Position numbers and translations under genes: made by a program. The notes beneath the pieces were generated by a model. It did not search any database, was not told the DNA's origin, and worked only from the letters and a program-made list of their open reading frames with translations. A stretch of DNA of 37,191 nt from an uncultured Eggerthella sp. (GTDB taxonomy: Bacteria > Actinomycetota > Coriobacteriia > Coriobacteriales > Eggerthellaceae): NCBI GenBank assembly GCA_900542265.1, contig UQML01000019.1, positions 1-37,191 on the forward strand. Direction: 5' to 3'. Of this stretch, positions 1 through 6,076 are shown in pieces. The number at the start of each line of letters is the position of its first letter. The first letter of the stretch is position 1.

Positions 1-48
1 CGAGATTGCCTCTTGTCTCGTGGGCTCGGAGATGTGTATAAGAGACAG
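1..48 (+). other. Illumina Nextera i7 adapter contamination
   Basis: Bases 15-48 match exactly, from memory, the 34-nt Nextera read-2 transposase adapter, whose last 19 bases (30-48) are the Tn5 mosaic end. Bases 1-6 (CGAGAT) are the end of the P7 oligo, and bases 7-14 (TGCCTCTT) look like the 8-nt i7 index known as N711. The block is library-construction sequence left at a contig end. It should be trimmed and not read as a transposon end or promoter. The reading frame of the following gene meets a stop only inside this adapter (39-41). Confidence 0.97.
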
Positions 49-1025
49 ATATTTCTGCTATGGACAAAGCTTCTGAGGAATCTGCTGAAGGTCTTGATAA
101 AGAAGCAGTTGCACAAGATCTTCTTGATTCACTTACGCAGACGGTTTCTACCTTGACCGATACAGATGTATTAACGCTTTCTGAAGGCGATTTGCTTCGC
201 GATGCGACGGATGATTTATTGAGTTCAACCTTGCGCGAAGCGGTGGTACTCGATGATCAGGGTTATGCTATTGGCATTGTCACCCGTTCTGATGTGACCA
301 TTCCTCCTCGTCGCAATGTTATTTTGGTTGACCATAATGAGTCATCTCAGGCTGCCGATGGGATTGATGAGGCAGTTGTATGTGAGATTATCGATCATCA
401 TCGTATTGGTGATATTTCAACGGTTCAGCCTATTCGTTTCTTAAATATCCCAGTAGGCTCATCGGCAACCATTGTTACTATGCAATTCAAAGAGTACAAC
501 GTTGAGATTCCTAAGCCTATCGCTGCTGTTTTGCTTTCTGCAATTATGACTGACACAGTCATTTTGAAGTCACCTACGGCAACTGACGTTGATCAGGCTC
601 AGGTGGAGTATTTGGCGGGCATTATTGGCGTTGATCCTCGTGAGTTTGGCATGCATGTCTTTGAGTGTCGCGGTGGGGACTTAGATATGGATGTTAAGAC
701 GCTTTGTACTGCTGACTCCAAAGAATTTAAACTCCCTGATGGTGGCACTATTTTGATTGGCCAGCATGAGACGGTTACTTTGCAGGCATTGATGAATCGT
801 GAAGAGGAGATTCGCTCCTTTTTGAAAGATTTACGTGACCTGAATAACTATGAGTTTGTTCTGCTGCTGCTTACTGACATCATTGAAGAAGGTTCTACCT
901 TCATTGTTGAAGGAGACCACCATAAGGTTGATCGCGTCTTTGGTATTGATTCGTCTAAGGCCTGTTGGATGCCGGGTGTGCTTTCCCGTAAAAAACAAGT
1001 TGCTGCACCTTTGCTTGATGCTTAA
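49..1025 (+). CDS. ppaC: Manganese-dependent inorganic pyrophosphatase, CBS type, 5'-truncated by contig edge
   Basis: Family II (DHH superfamily) pyrophosphatase, cytoplasmic, hydrolysing PPi to two phosphates and so pulling biosynthetic reactions forward. The frame stays open from base 49; the ATG at 60 is internal, not the true start. Numbering from that Met, residues 55-80 look like the end of a second CBS domain. Then follow DHN at 91-93, the DHH motif at 112-114, MTDTV at 163-167 with a likely Mn ligand Asp, and the C-terminal DHHA2 substrate motif SRKKQ at 309-313. The N-terminal DHH segment (HPDxD region) and first CBS domain are missing because the contig starts here. CBS-containing members of this family are adenine-nucleotide regulated. 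Product assignment is secure; the full length is unknown. A terminator follows at 1124. Confidence 0.93.
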
Positions 1026-1123
1026 TGTTTAATGTTTAATACGCGACGGTTCAAGATTCGCGTTTGACATAATGTTTAGCTTTGTGCTTAGCATAACGCC
1101 CAACACATAATATTTTAAGATTG

Positions 1124-1155
1124 AAAGGACTTCTTAATAAGGAGTCCTTTCTTTT
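1124..1155 (+). terminator. Rho-independent terminator after ppaC
   Basis: A 10-bp stem (AAAGGACTTC at 1124-1133 with GGAGTCCTTT at 1141-1150, one G-U pair) closes a 7-nt loop and is followed by CTTTT. It lies 98 bp after the pyrophosphatase stop and ends that transcript. Confidence 0.85.
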
Positions 1156-1521
1156 ATGTCTTATTGATCTAGGATTTTTCAGGTTATGTCTGAAAGTCAC
1201 ATCTCAGAGCGGTTGCGATGTGCGCAAAATGCCACTTACGTAGTTATGTCAACAAAGATACCTTGAACATGCCAAAAAAATACTTAGTTTGTTACAAAAA
1301 GCCTTTCGTAAGAGTTGTATTTTTTGATAATGGGTAACTGCTTGATCAAAAAATAGCGTTTGAACTGCATATATAGCCATAAGCTATGAATTAGTCAAGA
1401 TTAAATAGCGCATAATTTTGCGGGGGGGGGGGGCTTTCTAAGCCTTATTTCCATCGTAAAAAGTGGTTTTGGATAGGGAGATTAAGCCTCTCGCTGCCCT
1501 CTTCGAAAGGTGTAGGAAACA
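1156..1521. other. Gene-free spacer upstream of the LytTR regulator
   Basis: About 365 bp with no credible coding region. It is AT-rich and contains the 12-base G tract at 1422-1433. The heptamer TTATGTC occurs three times, around 1154, 1184 and 1244. Several AT-rich -10-like hexamers are present (GATAAT at 1326, CATAAT at 1411), but none has a convincing -35 at normal spacing, so no promoter is called. Confidence 0.6.
1422..1433 (+). repeat. Poly-G homopolymer, 12 bases
   Basis: Twelve consecutive G residues, 88 bp upstream of the LytTR gene start. Tracts of this length are typical slipped-strand phase-variation substrates. This one lies between the spacer and the regulator's leader, just downstream of a CATAAT hexamer (1411-1416). 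A sequencing artefact is possible, because two-colour Illumina chemistry produces false G runs. However, the tract is embedded between unique sequences. Confidence 0.9.
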
Positions 1522-2256
1522 ATGTTTTATATCATGGTTTTGGAGTCTAACCAACAAGAACGTGAAAAGCTTGAGCATTATTTTTCACAAAGCCCGTTTG
1601 CTCATGAAACCAATTTACTCTTCGTTTCTAGCTATGAAGAGATGAACGAACATCTAAAAGATCATCTGGTGTTTGATGCATTCTTTATAGATGTCGATGG
1701 AGCTGACGTTGATGTAAACATATCCCAATCACTTTCATTTACTCTTGGTACGGTCAAAAACCTTATGTTGGGAGAAGTGAACCCCCAGATTGTTATCATG
1801 ACCAGCTCCGCACAAAAAGCAGAGGAGTTTTCAAAGCAGCACAATATTATGGTGTTGCCAAAACCATTCAGTGAGCGAGATTTTTTCTTCACCTACAATC
1901 AAATTTTGGCAAAAGCAACTGAATTGCGTTTTAAGCCGTTTGGCATCAAGGTGGGAGGTTCGATCATCCAAATCTATCCTCGTGAAATTACCTATATTGA
2001 GTCCCTTCGTCGTAAAGTGGACATTCACACTGACCATGGTAATTATGAGATCTATGCAACCTTGCGTGATTTAGAAGAATTTCTGCCTCCTGTTTTTTGC
2101 CAAACTCATAAGTCATTCTTAGTCAATCTTAACTATGTGGTTGAGCTTAATGCTGATGGGGTTAAGCTCAAAACAGGGGAGACTCTTCCTGTTTCACAGG
2201 CACGTAGAAAGCCTGTACGTCACGCTTTTATGCGTCATCTGGAGCGCATTTTTTAA
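1522..2256 (+). CDS. LytTR-family response regulator (orphan)
   Basis: A 244-residue two-domain transcription regulator. The N-terminal ~130 residues are receiver-like, with a hydrophobic strand ending in Asp (FFIDVDG, about residue 57) as the possible phospho-acceptor, and a conserved Lys in LPKPFS near residue 114. The acidic pocket near the N-terminus looks poor, so the receiver may be degenerate. Residues ~140-244 form the LytTR DNA-binding domain: ITYIES...HT, then YEIYATLRDLEEFLP, then CQTHKSFLVNLNYV, and a C-terminal basic tail. The ATG at 1522 follows AAAGG and AGGA. No histidine kinase is adjacent, so its partner and targets are unknown. The G12 tract upstream may vary its expression. 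LytTR regulators often control surface, competence or bacteriocin genes, but no target can be assigned here. Confidence 0.85.
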   Translation: MFYIMVLESNQQEREKLEHYFSQSPFAHETNLLFVSSYEEMNEHLKDHLVFDAFFIDVDGADVDVNISQSLSFTLGTVKNLMLGEVNPQIVIMTSSAQKAEEFSKQHNIMVLPKPFSERDFFFTYNQILAKATELRFKPFGIKVGGSIIQIYPREITYIESLRRKVDIHTDHGNYEIYATLRDLEEFLPPVFCQTHKSFLVNLNYVVELNADGVKLKTGETLPVSQARRKPVRHAFMRHLERIF

Positions 2257-2355
2257 GGGCGCATCCGTAAAGGTGTGTTTTATTCCGTATCGGTGTTTTG
2301 ATATCTGTATTTTGATTTATCTATCTGATCTCTTTGTTATGTTTTTGCTCAAATA

Positions 2356-2383
2356 AAAAGCGCACCTCGCGAGGTGCGCTTTT
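2356..2383. terminator. Bidirectional terminator between the LytTR gene and panD
   Basis: A perfect 28-bp palindrome: AAAAGCGCACCTCG followed by its reverse complement. It gives an A-stretch, GC stem and U-stretch on both strands. It sits between two convergent genes (regulator on +, panD on -) and can terminate both. Confidence 0.92.
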
Positions 2384-2409
2384 GTGTTATAGGGGGTGTT
2401 AGAGTAGCT

Positions 2410-2808
2410 TTACGCTAAATCCTCCAAGCGACCGTGCTTCTCATAGCGAGAGAGACGGGAAATCTTGTTATCATCATCAACAAAAACAACATGAGGAGCG
2501 TTTTCCTCATCGGCAAACTCTTCTGGAGTCATCTGTGCATAGCACATAATAATAACCTTATCGCCCACTTCAACATAATGAGCAGCTGCGCCATTTAAGC
2601 AGATAACGCCACTTCCTGGTTCACCTGCAATCGTGTAGGTTTCAAGACGATTGCCATTGTCGCAATCAGCAATAGTGACCTTCTCATATTCCAAGATGCC
2701 TGCAGCTTCCATGAGGAGGGGATCAATAGTAATTGATCCAATGTAATCAAGCTCCGCCTGAGTGACGGTTGCTCGATGAATTTTGCCCTTCAAAACGTTG
2801 AGCAACAT
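2410..2808 (-). CDS. panD: Aspartate 1-decarboxylase
   Basis: Pyruvoyl-dependent enzyme making beta-alanine from L-aspartate for pantothenate (vitamin B5) synthesis. The 132 residues match the usual family length of 115-140. The self-processing site is visible as Tyr22-Ile-Gly24-Ser25; cleavage between Gly24 and Ser25 creates the pyruvoyl cofactor on the alpha chain. The N-terminus (MLLNVLKGKIHRATVT) has the conserved Lys and His-Arg pattern. An AAGGAG ribosome site precedes the ATG. It is the last gene of panB-panC-panD on the minus strand, separated from panC by a 69-bp gap with a hairpin. It supplies the beta-alanine that PanC uses. Confidence 0.96.
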   Translation of the reverse strand: MLLNVLKGKIHRATVTQAELDYIGSITIDPLLMEAAGILEYEKVTIADCDNGNRLETYTIAGEPGSGVICLNGAAAHYVEVGDKVIIMCYAQMTPEEFADEENAPHVVFVDDDNKISRLSRYEKHGRLEDLA

Positions 2809-2840
2809 GGGGAAGTATCTCCTTCTTTCTTTTACGGGGC

Positions 2841-2865
2841 GAAAAGCATAGGGGTTATGCTTTTC
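2841..2865 (-). other. Hairpin in the panC-panD gap
   Basis: GAAAAGCATA (2841-2850) and TATGCTTTTC (2856-2865) form a perfect 10-bp stem with a 5-nt loop. Read on the minus strand, no U-run follows outside the stem, so this is not a classic terminator. It could be a weak attenuator or an RNA-processing/stability element that sets panD output relative to panBC. Confidence 0.6.
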
Positions 2866-2877
2866 TTACAAACGTAC

Positions 2878-3729
2878 CTATTCTGCAAAATCAAAGAGGT
2901 GGTTGTCAATAAGTCGCGTTGAACCAATGTAGACAGCAATTGCCACCAAACCGGCTTCACCTAAGGTTTCTACGGGCTGCATATTAGCCAAATCAACCAC
3001 TTCAACGTAATCGATCCTGCTCATAGGCTCAGCCTCAATAGTATCGGTTACGAGCTTGGTTATCGCACGTGCGTTACGCTCACCGTTTTCGATAGCTTCC
3101 TGAGCGGCAAAGATAGCACGTGAAAGGCAAAGCGCTGCCACACGCTCCTCTTCTGACAGGTAGGCATTGCGGGAAGATTTAGCAAGGCCGTCCTCTTCTC
3201 TAACGATGGGGCAGCCAACAACGGTTACGTTCATATTAAGGTCAGCTACCATACGCTTAATGATGGCAAGCTGTTGTGCGTCTTTTTGGCCAAAGAACGC
3301 CTTGTCAGGTTGCACAATATTCATAAGCTTGTTCACAACCGTACAAACACCGCGGAAATGACCGGGGCGTTTTGCACCACAGAGCGTATCCGTTAATGTC
3401 TCCATTACCACATAGGTATTGTAATTAGCAGGATACATTTCCTCTACACTCGGATGGAATACCACATCAACGCCTTTAGACTCAGCAATAGCGGCATCAT
3501 TTTCTAAATCCCGAGGATAGTTGTCGTAGTCTTCATTTGGACCAAACTGAATAGGATTGACAAAAACGCTCGTGACAACTTTGTCGCACGCCTGTCGCGC
3601 TGCTTCCATAAGTGACATGTGGCCTTCGTGAAGAGCTCCCATAGTTGGAGTAAGGCCAATGGTGAGACCTTGTGCTTTCCATTCAGCAACGCGTGCTTTC
3701 ATATCCGCAACCGTCGTAATAATTTCCAT
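2878..3729 (-). CDS. panC: Pantothenate synthetase
   Basis: ATP-dependent ligase joining pantoate and beta-alanine to give pantothenate. With the start at 3729 (MEIITTV...) the protein is 283 residues, the usual length. An in-frame upstream start at 3777 would add 16 residues with no family support, while AAGGAG lies 10 bp before 3729. The nucleotidyltransferase HIGH-type motif is HEGH (His34 and His37) within PTMGALHEGH. The KMSKS-like loop is AKSSRNAYLS. The QFGPNEDYDNYPR and FFGQKDAQQ blocks are also typical. It lies between panB and panD on the minus strand, about 110 bp after panB; that gap starts inside the ACTAGT repeat cluster. Confidence 0.97.
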   Translation of the reverse strand: MEIITTVADMKARVAEWKAQGLTIGLTPTMGALHEGHMSLMEAARQACDKVVTSVFVNPIQFGPNEDYDNYPRDLENDAAIAESKGVDVVFHPSVEEMYPANYNTYVVMETLTDTLCGAKRPGHFRGVCTVVNKLMNIVQPDKAFFGQKDAQQLAIIKRMVADLNMNVTVVGCPIVREEDGLAKSSRNAYLSEEERVAALCLSRAIFAAQEAIENGERNARAITKLVTDTIEAEPMSRIDYVEVVDLANMQPVETLGEAGLVAIAVYIGSTRLIDNHLFDFAE

Positions 3730-3798
3730 AACCGAGTTTCTCCTTACGTATGGTTTAGTGGAAATATGGACCAACAAAAAGAGGTTGGCAAAAAACTT

Positions 3799-3852
3799 AC
3801 TAGTGCAGCTGTTACTAGTACAACTAGTACAGTTTCTACTAGTACAGTTTCT
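3799..3852. repeat. ACTAGT-headed tandem repeats across the panB stop codon
   Basis: Four consecutive units each start with ACTAGT: a diverged 15-bp unit (3799-3813), a 9-bp partial unit (3814-3822), and two identical 15-bp units ACTAGTACAGTTTCT (3823-3837 and 3838-3852). On the minus strand the second identical copy encodes the last residues of PanB and its TAG stop, and the first repeats that same end downstream. This looks like a local slippage expansion of the gene's 3' end. Confidence 0.9.
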
Positions 3853-4666
3853 CTATAACCTCATCGTCAATTTTAAAGGTATGCTCTTCAGAGGGGAACG
3901 TGCCCGCTTTGACCTCTTCATCATAGGTTTTGAAAGCTTTTGTCATAGCATCGCCGAGCTGAGCAAAATGCTTGACAAACTTAGGCTTGAAGTCGGAGAA
4001 GAGCGCAAGCATATCTTGGTAAACAAGTACTTGGCCATCGCAACCTGCACCAGCGCCAATACCAATGGTTGGAATAGTAAGCTTCTCAGAAATCAATGCG
4101 GCCAATTTAGCAGGAACGCATTCGATAACAACGGCAAAGGCGCCCGCTTCTTGTACGGCAAGAGCATCGTCAATCACAGCTTGGGCTGCTTCAATGGATT
4201 TGCCTTGCACTTTGAATCCGCCGTAGGAATTAACGGATTGCGGTGTCATGCCAATGTGAGCACAAACCGGAATACCTGCTTTAGTAATAGCTTTGATTTG
4301 TGGCGCTACGCGTGAACCACCTTCGAGCTTTACGGCATTGGCCTGAGTTTCTTTCATAATGCGGCCGGCGTTTTGCACCGCTTGCTCGACCGATACTTCA
4401 TAACTCATAAAAGGCATATCAATAACAACAAGCGCATTTTGGGCGCCACGGGTTACGGCTCGTCCATGATGAATCATGTCTTCGACGGTAACCGGGATAG
4501 TGTCTTCGTATCCAAGCATTACCATGCCAAGGGAGTCTCCTACGAGAATAGAGTTGACGCCCGCGTTATCTACCACTTTTGCGGTTGAATAATCATAGGC
4601 CGTAAGCATTGAGATTTTTTGGCCTTCTTCTTTCATCTTCTGAAAAGTGGCGACGGTGTTTTTCAT
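3839..4666 (-). CDS. panB: 3-methyl-2-oxobutanoate hydroxymethyltransferase
   Basis: First committed step of pantoate synthesis: transfers a hydroxymethyl group from 5,10-methylene-THF to alpha-ketoisovalerate in the cytoplasm. With the start at 4666 (MKNTVATFQKMK) the product is 275 residues, within the family norm. The longer frame from 4741 adds an atypical N-terminus. AGAGG lies 5 bp before this ATG. Family blocks visible are SMLTAYDYSTAKVVD, the metal-site LVGDSLGMVMLGY, VKLEGG, and CAHIGMTPQSVNSYGGFKVQG. It leads the panBCD operon, divergent from the str operon, with a recognisable promoter and dyad operator upstream. The ketopantoate reductase gene (panE/ilvC) is not in the window. Confidence 0.96.
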   Translation of the reverse strand: MKNTVATFQKMKEEGQKISMLTAYDYSTAKVVDNAGVNSILVGDSLGMVMLGYEDTIPVTVEDMIHHGRAVTRGAQNALVVIDMPFMSYEVSVEQAVQNAGRIMKETQANAVKLEGGSRVAPQIKAITKAGIPVCAHIGMTPQSVNSYGGFKVQGKSIEAAQAVIDDALAVQEAGAFAVVIECVPAKLAALISEKLTIPTIGIGAGAGCDGQVLVYQDMLALFSDFKPKFVKHFAQLGDAMTKAFKTYDEEVKAGTFPSEEHTFKIDDEVIEKLY

Positions 4667-4807
4667 GACAACCTCTTTCAAAAACATAAGGGGCATGCAT
4701 ACAACAGTTACGATGCGAATACTGACGCTCAATACTGGCATTCATCACATACGTACTGTTTTTGGCTACATACCCCTTTACTAAAAAAGAGCTTATGCAG
4801 ATATCGC

Positions 4808-4862
4808 AATAGGCTCTTTTAACATGTTGAGCCTATTCTACTCAAGAAATAGGTGTTGTGAA
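4808..4862 (-). promoter_or_regulatory. panB promoter with overlapping dyad operator
   Basis: On the minus strand, TTCACA (-35, plus-strand 4857-4862) and TAGAAT (-10, 4835-4840) are separated by 16 bp; each matches consensus at five of six bases. A 9-bp inverted repeat, AATAGGCTC (4808-4816) and GAGCCTATT (4829-4837), overlaps the -10 and covers the expected start point. An inner 8-bp palindrome AACATGTT lies at 4821-4828. The arrangement suits a repressor blocking panBCD transcription; the regulator is unknown. Confidence 0.6.
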
Positions 4863-4953
4863 CCTCTTTTATCACGATTTTGAAAATTGTTGCTTTTGGG
4901 GCGGTAATTAACGGTAAAAAGAAGGGTAGGGCGATGGGAATTAACCGCTTGAC

Positions 4954-4967
4954 CGGTATATATACCG
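4954..4967. promoter_or_regulatory. Perfect 14-bp palindrome upstream of rpsL
   Basis: CGGTATATATACCG is a perfect palindrome overlapping the end of a TTGACC hexamer. It is flanked by TTAACGGT (4909-4916), TTAACCG (4941-4947) and ACCGTTAA (4964-4971), which share the half-site. It is a candidate operator for the str operon. Confidence 0.45.
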
Positions 4968-4979
4968 TTAAAATAGGCT

Positions 4980-5028
4980 ATGGATACACCCGGACGCGTG
5001 GCGTTTGACACACCTTGGGGGCGGTGAT
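4980..5028 (+). promoter_or_regulatory. Ribosomal leader element, rpsL copy
   Basis: A 22-bp block (4980-5001), beginning ATGGATACACCC and ending GGACGCGTGG, is identical to one at 14277-14298 upstream of rplB. Both are followed by GGCGGTGAT (here 5020-5028). The block lies 147 bp before the rpsL start codon, so it is probably in the 5' leader RNA. CACC in the block can pair with GGTG in the downstream box in both copies. Its function is unknown; a regulatory RNA or protein-binding site for ribosomal protein control is inferred. Confidence 0.7.
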
Positions 5029-5147
5029 AAAGTTCATCTTCGCGTCTTTGGGTAGACGTGTGCAGTCATGCGTGTGCGTATCTGCAGAACGCACAGAGTA
5101 GCTGCAAGTAAGTAATTGTATTGGATAAATGTAAAGGAGTTGAAGTC

Positions 5148-5522
5148 TTGCCTACTATTAATCAGCTGGTTCGTAAGGGCCGCACCAAGTCGGTAGAAAA
5201 GAAAAAGACACCGGCACTTAAAGGCAATCCTCAAAAGCGTGGCGTTTGCACTCGTGTTTTCACCACCACCCCTAAAAAGCCAAACTCTGCACTCCGTAAG
5301 GTTTGCCGTGTACGTTTGGTAAATGGTATGGAAGTTACCGCTTATATTCCTGGTATCGGCCATAACCTTCAGGAGCACTCCATGGTGCTTCTCCGCGGTG
5401 GTCGTGTTAAGGACCTTCCTGGTGTGCGCTATAAGGTTATTCGTGGCGCTCTTGACTGCGCAGCAGTTGATAACCGTGCACAGGCACGTTCTCGTTACGG
5501 TGCTAAGAAACCTAAGAAATAG
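5148..5522 (+). CDS. rpsL: 30S ribosomal protein S12
   Basis: Decoding-centre protein of the small subunit. The start is the TTG at 5148 (product begins MPTINQLVRKGR), with AAAGGAG at 5133-5139 eight bases upstream. The ATG at 5121 would add nine residues unknown in S12. At 124 residues it has the usual length. The conserved TTTPKKPNSALRK and GGRVKDLPGVRY loops are intact with Lys at the streptomycin-critical positions, so no classical streptomycin-resistance change is seen. It is first in the str operon and followed by a 66-bp gap with a structured hairpin before rpsG. Confidence 0.97.
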   Translation: MPTINQLVRKGRTKSVEKKKTPALKGNPQKRGVCTRVFTTTPKKPNSALRKVCRVRLVNGMEVTAYIPGIGHNLQEHSMVLLRGGRVKDLPGVRYKVIRGALDCAAVDNRAQARSRYGAKKPKK

Positions 5523-5529
5523 TACATGT

Positions 5530-5569
5530 GCGATTGGGTTTGTGATCGCTTCACGAATAGCCCGATCGC
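5530..5569 (+). promoter_or_regulatory. rpsL-rpsG intercistronic hairpin, candidate S7 site
   Basis: GCGATTGGG (5530-5538) pairs with CCCGATCGC (5561-5569), nine pairs with one G-U. An inner stem, TTTGTGA with TCACGAA (5539-5545 and 5551-5557), closes a 5-nt loop, with TAG left bulged. In E. coli, S7 binds the rpsL-rpsG spacer to repress its own translation. Position and structure suggest the same role here, by inference only. Confidence 0.6.
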
Positions 5570-5588
5570 TTAACTGAAAGGAAAACAT

Positions 5589-6059
5589 ATGCCGCGTCGT
5601 GCAGCAGCAGTCCGCCGCGAAGTGCAGCCGGACGCAATGTACAACAACCGTTTGGTCACGCAGCTGATCAACAAGGTCCTTCTTGACGGCAAAAAATCCA
5701 CCGCTGAAAACATTGTTTACGGTGCATTTGATATCGTCGCTGAGAAAACCGGTCAAGATCCTCTGACTGTTTTCAAGAAGGCAATGGATAACATCCGTCC
5801 TACGCTTGAGGTAAAACCTAAGCGTGTTGGTGGTGCAACCTATCAGGTTCCTATGGAGGTTAACTCCCGCCGTGGCACCACTCTCGCTATTCGTTGGATG
5901 GTTGACTTTGCGCGCAATCGCAAAGAGAACACTATGAAAGAGCGTCTTGCAGCTGAGATTATGGATGCAGCAGACAATACTGGTGCTTCTATCAAAAAGC
6001 GTGAGGATCTCTACAAAATGGCAGAATCTAACCGTGCTTTCTCGCACTATCGTTTCTAA
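5589..6059 (+). CDS. rpsG: 30S ribosomal protein S7
   Basis: Small-subunit head assembly protein that nucleates folding of the 3' domain of 16S rRNA. The 156 residues are the standard length. It begins MPRRAAAVRREVQPDAMYNN and contains the family blocks VGGATYQVPMEV and ALAIRW-like TLAIRWMVDFAR, ending in FSHYRF. GAAAGG precedes the ATG. It lies between rpsL and fusA; AAGGAGGGT overlapping its stop codon serves fusA. Confidence 0.97.
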   Translation: MPRRAAAVRREVQPDAMYNNRLVTQLINKVLLDGKKSTAENIVYGAFDIVAEKTGQDPLTVFKKAMDNIRPTLEVKPKRVGGATYQVPMEVNSRRGTTLAIRWMVDFARNRKENTMKERLAAEIMDAADNTGASIKKREDLYKMAESNRAFSHYRF

Positions 6060-6076
6060 GGAGGGTTTGATACTCA

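Larger units (their letters stand above)
4667..5147. promoter_or_regulatory. Divergent control region between panB and rpsL
   Basis: A 481-bp gene-free region between divergent operons. The panB side holds a promoter and dyad (4808-4862). The rpsL side holds the TTAACGGT/ACCGTTAA-type repeats, the palindrome CGGTATATATACCG (4954-4967), the leader element (4980-5028) and the rpsL ribosome site. For rpsL, possible -35 boxes are TTGAAA (4880) and TTGACC (4949), but no -10 at good spacing is convincing, so no start site is assigned. Confidence 0.7.

Noticed and set aside
30..48. Transposon mosaic end as a genuine mobile element
   Set aside because: It is contiguous with P7 and index sequence, so it derives from the sequencing library.
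1463..1645. 60-codon plus-strand frame overlapping the start of the LytTR gene
   Set aside because: Out-of-frame overlap with a recognised domain protein, no ribosome site, no family features.
3730..3777. Longer N-terminus for PanC
   Set aside because: The extra 16 residues do not match the family, and the ribosome site favours 3729.
4988..5001. Resemblance of CGGACGCGTGG to a common cDNA cloning linker
   Set aside because: The 11-mer matches the SalI-MluI linker, but here it is part of a longer 22-bp block present at two ribosomal leaders with native flanks, so contamination is unlikely.
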